The position numbers and the translations under genes are program-made. Positions 58,003 to 64,000 of a stretch of DNA of 64,000 nucleotides are shown piece by piece (the first letter of the stretch is position 1; every line of letters begins with the position of its first letter). Location: NCBI GenBank assembly GCA_017407995.1, contig JAFQVM010000006.1:1-64000 (forward strand), read 5' to 3'. Source of the stretch: Clostridia bacterium. Its GTDB lineage: Bacteria; Bacillota; Clostridia; Oscillospirales; Acutalibacteraceae. The notes under the pieces were generated by a model. That model made no database searches and was not told the origin of the DNA. It worked only from the letters and a program-made list of their open reading frames with translations.

Positions 58003-59094
58003 ATGAAAACAACAAAAAAACTTTTAGCAGTTCTTTTGTCAGTTGTGATGCTTCTCGGCATTCTGCCGCTTAGCGTTTTGGCAGAAGAGACTCAAACAGT
58101 TGAACAGGGCATTTGGGTTGCAGGCACAAAGGTTTCAGACGGAACCTCAAACACCGTAACCTACTGGGTCAATGACGGCAACGGCGGTATTACTCAAGAG
58201 GGCGCTACTGAGAAAAAGTACAACGTAAAAGTTCAGTATAGCAATATTACTCTGAAAAATGCAAACCTCAGCAAGCTCTATGAGTATTATTCTGAGGAAG
58301 CAACTGACTATCAGGGCAACAGCCTGGGCTACACTTTGAAAGAAGCAGCAGTTATCTATTCTAATATATATTCCTTAAACCTTGTGCTTGAGGGAAAGAA
58401 TAACACCATTACAGCAAAGGTTGATGATACTCAAACCGTAAGATATCAAAGTGTAGCAGGTATTTGTTGCTTTAACGAAAAGGTAACTATGGGCAACTAC
58501 AATAACCCCCAGTATAGCTATAACGGTACAATAGAATTAAGAGGAAAAGGAAAGTTAGACCTTAACGTTTCAAAGGGCAATAAGGTTTATGATGATTATT
58601 ATAAAGCTAAAGAAGTTTGCAAGGGTATATACTTTTATACACTTAACATTAGAGATAATTCAAAAATTACGGTTTCTGACAGTGATGTAGCATTTTTCTG
58701 CGGTCGGGTATATGGCATAGGGAACACTCGTGCCGGTAGCATGCATATTTATAACGGAACAATCGAAGCTAAATGCAATTACATGGTGTTTAACACACAG
58801 CCTTATAACAAATATATAAGAGATCCCAAGATAGTAGTCAGCGGAGATAAGAGCGGGGAAACTACTGAAAAGTATGAGGAAAGCCTTGGTAGCTTGAGCG
58901 GTTTGAACTATAAATATGTAAAAATTACTGCTCGTTCTGCAGTTTCAGCATTTTTCTTAAATACTTTTGAGGATGTTGCAGAGTATCTTGTTCCCCAGTA
59001 TGTTTTCTTCCTCTTAGAAGTATTAATGCAGTTCCCGCTGGCATTTAGAGCTTTATTAAATTGGATTATTGAACTTATTTTAGGACTTCTTTAA
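58003..59094 (+). CDS. Secreted repeat-family protein, type A (copy 1)
   Basis: This 363-residue protein has a Sec signal peptide (AVLLSVVMLLGILPLSVLAE, cleavage near residue 28). It carries the family N-terminal motif QGIWVAGTKV, then YWVNDGNGG, YNVK and TLKNANLSKLY. The centre (about 110-290) is a string of short beta strands such as LNLVLEGKNNTITAKV, GTIELRGKGKLDLNVSKG and DNSKITVSDS, which looks like a right-handed beta-helix. The last 45 residues are a hydrophobic, aromatic helix-forming tail (FFLNTFEDVAEYLVPQYVF). No LPXTG, dockerin or SLH motif is seen. AGGAGG lies 10 bases before ATG 58003. Resemblance to carbohydrate-binding beta-helix proteins is an inference. Confidence 0.8.
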   Translation: MKTTKKLLAVLLSVVMLLGILPLSVLAEETQTVEQGIWVAGTKVSDGTSNTVTYWVNDGNGGITQEGATEKKYNVKVQYSNITLKNANLSKLYEYYSEEATDYQGNSLGYTLKEAAVIYSNIYSLNLVLEGKNNTITAKVDDTQTVRYQSVAGICCFNEKVTMGNYNNPQYSYNGTIELRGKGKLDLNVSKGNKVYDDYYKAKEVCKGIYFYTLNIRDNSKITVSDSDVAFFCGRVYGIGNTRAGSMHIYNGTIEAKCNYMVFNTQPYNKYIRDPKIVVSGDKSGETTEKYEESLGSLSGLNYKYVKITARSAVSAFFLNTFEDVAEYLVPQYVFFLLEVLMQFPLAFRALLNWIIELILGLL

Positions 59095-59152
59095 TTAAAT
59101 TGTTTGTTTTGAATTAGTTTAAAAAAACGAAACTAAACAGGAGGAAAAATAA

Positions 59153-60157
59153 ATGAAGACGACTAAAAAACTTTTAGCAGTCGTAATAGCTGCTGTTATG
59201 CTTCTAGGTGTTATGCCGTTGAGCGTTTTTGCAGATGATGTAGTTATCGCTCCCAAGGGTGTTTGGGTTGCAGGAGTCAAAGTTGATTCGGATAAAGAGG
59301 CATATTGGGTAAGCGATGGTGCCGGTGGTATAACAGATGTTGGTGCAAGCGCAGAAAAATACAATGTTAAGTATATTCCTGCAATCACAGAAGAAGTTGA
59401 GAACAAAAAGGGCCAGATGGTTACTGAGGTAGTAGAACCTGCAGTCGTGACTTTGAAAAATATAACTCTTAGTAAAGCTCTCCAGTATAAAACGGCAAAC
59501 TATAGCTATTATAATACCTTGTCAGCAGTTATTTTTACCGAGAATAAGGTGGCTGTGACAATTGTTGTTGATGGTTCAATTGTTATCAACGCTGAGGCTG
59601 GATACGGTTTAAACTTAGGTGCTGAGTCAACAGTAAAAGGCCGTGGCAAGTTGGATATCTCTAACGTTGGCACTGGTATAAGCGGAACTGCTATTATTGA
59701 CGGACCAAAGGTTTCCATTAAAGCTGACTATGCATTTGGTAACAGTGAGTCTGCAGTTAAAAAAGGAACTCTTGAGGCAATTGGAACAATTGCTCTTAGC
59801 TCCTCTTCTTATTATGAGCTTAGCTTGCATGATTCACGCAGATGTACTGTAAAGCTTAATGCCGAAGCAACTGCTGATGGCGCAAAGAGATGGACCGGCG
59901 ATGATGACCCCATTGAAATGGACGACGGTATCCCTATGCATGTACGTGACATGACAGTTGAAACAAAGGGCTTCAAATATATCAAAGTCAGCTATTATCC
60001 TGAACCGATAGCAACAATGATTGTGTTGATGTTACAAAGCTTTGACCTTGCAATAGTATTCGGCAAAGGCTTATTCATAAGAATGCCGCTTCAAATCTAT
60101 AATGTTGTAAAAATTATTATAGAGAATATCGGCGATATTAGTGACGCTTATAATTAA
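59153..60157 (+). CDS. Secreted repeat-family protein, type B (copy 1)
   Basis: This 334-residue protein has a signal peptide (AVVIAAVMLLGVMPLSVFAD). It carries the shared N-terminal motif KGVWVAGVKVDSDKEAYWV, then YNVKYIP and TLKNITLSKAL. Its beta-rich centre is shorter than in type A. It carries a type B block, SRRCTVKLNAEATADGAKRW. The hydrophobic tail is distinct from type A (IYNVVKIIIENIGDI). It is preceded by the same AACAGGAGGAAAAATAAATG start region as its paralogs. A 14-bp terminator follows. It is separated from copy A1 by 58 bases and should be in the same transcript. Confidence 0.8.
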   Translation: MKTTKKLLAVVIAAVMLLGVMPLSVFADDVVIAPKGVWVAGVKVDSDKEAYWVSDGAGGITDVGASAEKYNVKYIPAITEEVENKKGQMVTEVVEPAVVTLKNITLSKALQYKTANYSYYNTLSAVIFTENKVAVTIVVDGSIVINAEAGYGLNLGAESTVKGRGKLDISNVGTGISGTAIIDGPKVSIKADYAFGNSESAVKKGTLEAIGTIALSSSSYYELSLHDSRRCTVKLNAEATADGAKRWTGDDDPIEMDDGIPMHVRDMTVETKGFKYIKVSYYPEPIATMIVLMLQSFDLAIVFGKGLFIRMPLQIYNVVKIIIENIGDISDAYN

Positions 60158-60181
60158 TCTGTAGATTTATATTACGTTTGA

Positions 60182-60213
60182 CAACAGCCCTGCACTTTTG
60201 TGCAGGGCTGTTG
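60182..60213 (+). terminator. Terminator after type B copy 1
   Basis: The perfect 14-bp stem (60182-60195 with 60200-60213) has a TTTT loop and T-rich downstream sequence. The AACAGCCCTGCAC arm is identical to that after type B copy 2. Confidence 0.85.
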
Positions 60214-60287
60214 TTGTGATTTTACATTTTTTTACTAATTTGTAAAAAATACCACTATTAATATAAATAAAAAACCCAAAAAACCAT

Positions 60288-60316
60288 TTTACAAATTGGA
60301 CAGGTTGTGTTATAAT
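60288..60316 (+). promoter_or_regulatory. Promoter of the second A-B pair
   Basis: TTTACA (60288-60293) and extended -10 TGTTATAAT (60308-60316) are separated by 17 bases. A leader of about 60 bases follows. Confidence 0.8.
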
Positions 60317-60383
60317 TGCAATGTATTTTTATGGATAAATATCCTATATAGAAATATTGAAAACAAAACAGGAGGAAAAACAA

Positions 60384-61376
60384 ATGAAAACAGCAAAAAA
60401 ACTTTTAGCAGTTCTTTTGTCAGTTGTAATGCTTCTTGGCATTCTGCCGCTTAGCATTATGGCAGAAGAGGCAGACCAGGGCGTTTGGGTTGCAGGTGTC
60501 AGAGTTGACAACGGCACAGCAGAAACCTATTGGGTCAACGACGGAGAGGGCAGCATTAAATCAGAGGGTGCCGATGCGAAAAATTACAATGTTAAATATG
60601 CACCCGGTAAGCTTACTCTTAAAAATGCAAACTTAAGCAAATTGTATTTGTATAAAGAGCAAAATTATACGTGGGTTATCTATAAATACGCATCAGTTAT
60701 ATATGCTGACATGGAAAACCTTGTAATTACTCTTGAAGGCAAAAACTTCATTAAAGCTGAAGTTAATGGTGGAAGCATTACTAACGAAGCCGGAAACACA
60801 ATTAATGTTAATTACAACAATGTATCAGGTATTATTAACGGTGAAACATATTACTCCTCAAATACAACAACTATAGAGGGAAAAGGTAAAATTGACATTA
60901 ACGTATCCAGAGGAGAAGGCATAAAAGCTTCTAGCGATGCTATAAACTACAGAGGCTTTACAGGCAGCAAATTCATTATTCAGGGCAAACCTAAGATTAC
61001 AGTTTCTGATTGCGATACCGGCTTCTACAGCAGCGGTATTGAAATGTACGGCGGAGATATTGAAATCAGTTCTAACGGTCGTATAATTAACGGAAGCATG
61101 ACCTTTAAACAATTCAGAGACCCCAAGGTGAGGGTTAGCACGAGCAAGGATGGCGAGGGTACTAAAAGCGGTAGCGCAACATCCTTAACCAGCAGTAAGA
61201 ATCACTATGCAAAAATTACAACCTACTCACGTTTTGGTGAACTGTTTTTGAATACTGCTGAGGACCTTCTTGGTTATCTTGCACCTGCATATCTGATGTT
61301 TGTGCTTGAGATAATTATGCAGTTCCCGATAACTGTAAAGAAGCTGTTGGAAAAGATTATAGGTTCACTTCTGTAA
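60384..61376 (+). CDS. Secreted repeat-family protein, type A (copy 2)
   Basis: This 330-residue close paralog of copy A1 has the same signal peptide (AVLLSVVMLLGILPLSIMAE). It continues QGVWVAGVRVDN, YWVNDGEGS, YNVKYAPGK and TLKNANLSKLYLY. Central strands include LVITLEGKNFIKAEV, TTIEGKGKIDINVSRGEG and KPKITVSDCDTGFYSS. The hydrophobic tail is the type A form (FLNTAEDLLGYLAPAYLMF). I start it at ATG 60384, after AGGAGG at 60370-60375; an in-frame ATG-like start at 60357 lies before that site. It opens the second pair. Confidence 0.8.
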   Translation: MKTAKKLLAVLLSVVMLLGILPLSIMAEEADQGVWVAGVRVDNGTAETYWVNDGEGSIKSEGADAKNYNVKYAPGKLTLKNANLSKLYLYKEQNYTWVIYKYASVIYADMENLVITLEGKNFIKAEVNGGSITNEAGNTINVNYNNVSGIINGETYYSSNTTTIEGKGKIDINVSRGEGIKASSDAINYRGFTGSKFIIQGKPKITVSDCDTGFYSSGIEMYGGDIEISSNGRIINGSMTFKQFRDPKVRVSTSKDGEGTKSGSATSLTSSKNHYAKITTYSRFGELFLNTAEDLLGYLAPAYLMFVLEIIMQFPITVKKLLEKIIGSLL

Positions 61377-61429
61377 TTTATTTGTTTTTGATTAGTTCAA
61401 AAAGCGATATTAATTAGGAGGAAAAATAA

Positions 61430-62656
61430 ATGAAAACGACTAAAAAACTTTTAGCAGTCGTGTTGGCAGCTGTTATGTTGCTTTGCGTTATGCCGCTGGG
61501 CGTTTTCGCTGACGAAGTTCTTACAACCATACCTCAGGGTGTTTGGGTTGCAGGCAAGAGAGTCGACTCTGACAAGGAAACATACTGGCTCAACGATAAC
61601 GGCAGCATAACATCTACAAATGCAACTGCAGATAATTACAATGTTAAGTATACTCCTGCAACAGAAACTGCAGATGCAAATCTGACTTTAAAAAATGCAA
61701 ATTTGAGTGACAGTGTTGTATATAAGTATGGTTCATATGATTATATGTCAGCTGTTGTTTATGTCTATGCTCAAAAGGATGTAAATGTAACAATTACTCT
61801 TGAGGGTTCAAATGCTATTACTGCTAAACCGGAATTAATAACAACTGGATATCAATCTAATAATTACATATATGGCATAAAATGTGCGGATAGCAGTAAT
61901 AGGAATGCAAGCGCAACAGTAATAGGCGACGGCTCTCTTGAAATAAAAGCTGAGCAGAACACAATCGACGATTACTATAGTAGTGTTGCGGTAAACGGAG
62001 CCGATGCTCTTAATGTTGCCGGCAAAGCGAAAGTTACAATTGATGCAAAAGTAAATAAGGTTGGCAACCAGACAGGTTATTGGACAGGCGCTTATGCTGT
62101 CAAAATATTGAATGTATCCGAAAAGGCTACTGTCAAAGCTACTGCAAGCAGCAATGCGGATCTTATGTTTATCTATGCCGCAAACAGCGTAGAGGTTTCT
62201 GATAAAGCTAATGTTTTCCTTAGCGGTAAGTATGCGTTCGAAAATGCGGAGGTTAACGGCGGAACATTTGAGGCTATCGGAACAACAAGCCTTAGCAGTG
62301 GTACTAGCAATGACCTTGATTTGTATGACAGCCGCAGATGCAGCGTAAGACTTAATACTGAAGCTACAGCTGACGGTGCAAAGAGATGGAACGGCGATGA
62401 GAAAAAAGACGAAGATTTTAATTTTGTAGGCGAAGATTTTACTGTTAGAGTAGATGGCTATAAATATATTAAAGTTAAGTATTATCCTCAGCCGTTGTCA
62501 ACAATCTCTTTGGTTTCTCAGACGATGTGGAATCTTTTTAGAGTATTTGTAAAGTATTTCGTAAGCGCTTTTATAAACTTCCCGATTAGATTCTATAACT
62601 CAATAAAGATAATTGTTGAAAACATCGGCGACTATATTGACTACTACAATAAATAA
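61430..62656 (+). CDS. Secreted repeat-family protein, type B (copy 2)
   Basis: This 408-residue protein is the longest of the four. The signal peptide is AVVLAAVMLLCVMPLGVFAD. The shared N-terminal motif follows: QGVWVAGKRVDSDKETYWL, YNVKYTP and TLKNANLSDS. The beta-rich centre has about 75 extra residues relative to type B copy 1, including ALNVAGKAKVTIDAKVN and LNVSEKATVKATASSN, which look like additional helix turns. The type B block SRRCSVRLNTEATADGAKRW and the type B hydrophobic tail (FYNSIKIIVENIGDYIDYY) are present. AGGAGG precedes ATG 61430. It ends the cluster and two hairpins follow. Confidence 0.8.
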   Translation: MKTTKKLLAVVLAAVMLLCVMPLGVFADEVLTTIPQGVWVAGKRVDSDKETYWLNDNGSITSTNATADNYNVKYTPATETADANLTLKNANLSDSVVYKYGSYDYMSAVVYVYAQKDVNVTITLEGSNAITAKPELITTGYQSNNYIYGIKCADSSNRNASATVIGDGSLEIKAEQNTIDDYYSSVAVNGADALNVAGKAKVTIDAKVNKVGNQTGYWTGAYAVKILNVSEKATVKATASSNADLMFIYAANSVEVSDKANVFLSGKYAFENAEVNGGTFEAIGTTSLSSGTSNDLDLYDSRRCSVRLNTEATADGAKRWNGDEKKDEDFNFVGEDFTVRVDGYKYIKVKYYPQPLSTISLVSQTMWNLFRVFVKYFVSAFINFPIRFYNSIKIIVENIGDYIDYYNK

Positions 62657-62688
62657 TATAGCTGATTTAGTTGTGCCATAAATAGCAT

Positions 62689-62718
62689 AACAGCCCTGCA
62701 CGTAAGTGCAGGGCTGTT
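62689..62718 (+). terminator. Terminator after type B copy 2
   Basis: A 13-bp stem (62689-62701 with 62706-62718) has a GTAA loop and the same arm sequence as the terminator after type B copy 1. Confidence 0.8.
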
Positions 62719-62724
62719 AATTTT

Positions 62725-62754
62725 AAAAGCGTGCGGATTATCTGCACGCTTTTT
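62725..62754 (+). terminator. Second terminator hairpin
   Basis: AAAAGCGTGC (62725-62734) pairs with GCACGCTTTT (62744-62753) and ends in a T run. Confidence 0.75.
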
Positions 62755-62791
62755 ACATATTATTATACCGACTGTTTTGAGGAGGTATAAT

Positions 62792-63712
62792 ATGAATTTT
62801 TTTGATTTACACTGCGATACTGTAACTGAAAGCATGGAACGTGGAATGGGTTTGCGAGAAAATGATTTGCACCTGTCTTTAAATAGGGCATCTGTTTTTG
62901 AAAAGTGGTGTCAGGTGTTTGCGGTGTTTGTGCCCGACACCCTCAATGAATTTGAAGCTGAGTCCTATTTTGATAATGCGTGTGAGTTCTTTTTTAAAGA
63001 AATTGCAGAAAACAGTGATAAAATTGCATTGTGTAAAGCAGCAAGTGATTTATGGGATTTTACTATGTCGGGGAAATGTGCTGCGATTCTTGCCATGGAA
63101 AATTCAAAAGCCGTAAATTCTATATCGAGGCTCCAAAAGCTTTATGAAACAGGGCTTAGGATTATAACCCTAACTTGGAACGGAACAAATTCAGCGGGCG
63201 GAGGAAGCAAAAGCGGAGGCGGACTTACTGCATGGGGTTGTGACCTTGTGCGTGCTGCACAGTCTATGGGTGTTGTTATTGATGCTTCGCATTTGAGCGA
63301 TGCGGCATTTTGGGATTTGACCAGAGTATCGTCAGCACCGTTTATAGCCAGCCATTCAAATGCCCGCTCGGTTTTTAATAATCGAAGGTCGCTCACGGAT
63401 GAACAAATAAAATTTATAGCAAAAAACGGTGGTCTTATAGGACTTAATTTTTATAGTGAGTTTCTGGGCAGTAACGGCGGCGTGGCTGAACTGCTACGAC
63501 ATGCACAGCACATGTTGGAGTTAGGAACTGAGGATGTGCTATGCATAGGTACCGACTTCGACGGAGCCCAAATCAGTTCAGAGCTTGCGGGCGTGGAGCG
63601 TGTACCTTGTGTAAGACAGTATTTTGAACAAAACGGAGTTTCTTCATCGCTTTGCGATAAAATATTTTTTGAAAATGCATTTAACTTTTTTGAAAATGTT
63701 TTACAACTGTAA
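62792..63712 (+). CDS. Membrane dipeptidase family (peptidase M19)
   Basis: This 306-residue zinc dipeptidase is of the renal dipeptidase type. The metal sites are FDLHCDTVTES, LAMEN, DASHLSD, ASHSNARSV and CIGTDFDGAQ. No signal peptide is present, so it acts in the cytoplasm, probably on dipeptides including D-residue or cyclic forms. GAGGAGG precedes ATG 62792. It is independent of the secreted cluster, which ends with terminators just upstream. Confidence 0.93.
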   Translation: MNFFDLHCDTVTESMERGMGLRENDLHLSLNRASVFEKWCQVFAVFVPDTLNEFEAESYFDNACEFFFKEIAENSDKIALCKAASDLWDFTMSGKCAAILAMENSKAVNSISRLQKLYETGLRIITLTWNGTNSAGGGSKSGGGLTAWGCDLVRAAQSMGVVIDASHLSDAAFWDLTRVSSAPFIASHSNARSVFNNRRSLTDEQIKFIAKNGGLIGLNFYSEFLGSNGGVAELLRHAQHMLELGTEDVLCIGTDFDGAQISSELAGVERVPCVRQYFEQNGVSSSLCDKIFFENAFNFFENVLQL

Positions 63713-63728
63713 TATGATGTGTTATAAT
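63700..63728 (+). promoter_or_regulatory. Promoter of thrC
   Basis: TTTACA (63700-63705) and extended -10 TGTTATAAT (63720-63728) are spaced by 17 bases. The -35 box lies in the end of the dipeptidase gene. Confidence 0.8.
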
Positions 63729-63768
63729 TTAATGTAATGTAATTATTATCTATAAAAGGAAGATTCTT

Positions 63769-64000
63769 ATGCGTTATACGAGTACAAGAGATAAAAATGT
63801 AAGCGTTGAGTCCGCACAGGCTATCGCTGCGGGAATATCTGCAGACGGAGGTCTGTTTGTGCCTGTTGATATACCCAAACTCACACTTGACGAAATAGCC
63901 GCAATGGCAAATCTCAGCTATATAGAGCGTGCAAAACGTATACTTTCGCTGTATCTGACAGACTTCACCGAGGACGAGCTTGATTGGTGTGTTTCGGGTG
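63769..64000 (+). CDS. thrC: Threonine synthase, N-terminal part
   Basis: Only the first 77 residues are in the window; the gene runs off the end. MRYTSTRDKNVSVESAQAIA and the segment GISADGGLFVPVDIPKL are the characteristic N-terminus of ThrC, the PLP enzyme that converts O-phosphohomoserine to threonine. AAAAGGAAG (63755-63763) precedes ATG 63769. No T-box is visible in the 56-base upstream gap. Confidence 0.93.
   Translation, partial: MRYTSTRDKNVSVESAQAIAAGISADGGLFVPVDIPKLTLDEIAAMANLSYIERAKRILSLYLTDFTEDELDWCVSG

Noticed and set aside
58003-62656. Cell-wall sorted (LPXTG), SLH or dockerin proteins
   Set aside because: None of these motifs is present at the C-termini, which are hydrophobic helices without a basic sorting tail.

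Overview
The window reads as a chromosome segment from an anaerobic, spore-forming clostridial Firmicute, most compatible with a gut Ruminococcaceae/Oscillospiraceae-type organism. This is inferred from gene content; no species can be named. Supporting genes are pyruvate:ferredoxin oxidoreductase, a complete Rnf complex, the spore protease gpr and spoVAE, the phoH-ybeY-dgkA-era-yqzL-recO order, RNase Y with YmdB, a T-box on thrS, AGGAGG-type ribosome sites, and glycan genes (GH38, GH29, nagA, KDG kinase/KDPG aldolase). No prophage, transposase or CRISPR array was seen.

Layout. 1-5.5 kb: nifJ 3' end, an acetyltransferase, a membrane-linked GDPD, an FAD oxidoreductase with a YibE/F membrane protein, and a small regulator. 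5.6-7.8 kb: a SLOG-type protein and an unusual HTH-membrane-lipase fusion. 7.9-12.8 kb: alpha-mannosidase and a sugar/cation symporter. 12.8-16.9 kb: a minus-strand housekeeping block (phoH, ybeY, dgkA, era, a strongly folded intergenic element, yqzL, recO). 17.2-24.2 kb: a nine-gene Rnf operon led by ApbE, a NusG_II protein and a Gx transporter. 24.4-29.1 kb: kdgK, eda, obgE, mrnC and a YitT protein. 29.2-33 kb: small accessory genes and two tRNAs. 33-38.8 kb: tyrS with a Tyr-rich leader peptide attenuator, GH29, mscL with a zinc ribbon, a DNA glycosylase, and thrS with a T-box. 38.8-45.7 kb: degV, rny, ymdB, ychF, tcdA. 45.8-57.7 kb: an orphan binding lipoprotein, a LysM/G5/M23 protein, gpr, rpsT, spoVAE, acpP, nagA, an MBL-fold protein and polA. 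58-62.7 kb: four tandem secreted paralogs in an A-B-A-B order. 62.8-64 kb: a dipeptidase and the 5' end of thrC.

How the genes work together. PFOR reduces ferredoxin, and Rnf can use ferredoxin to reduce NAD while pumping ions. ApbE in the same operon can attach FMN to RnfG and RnfD. The mannosidase, fucosidase, nagA and KDG/KDPG genes fit growth on host or plant glycans. Two aminoacyl-tRNA synthetase genes use different termination controls: a tRNA-sensing T-box for thrS and a translated leader peptide for tyrS. The most unusual items are the tyrS leader peptide, the A-B-A-B secreted family, the folded element between era and yqzL, and the HTH-lipase fusion.
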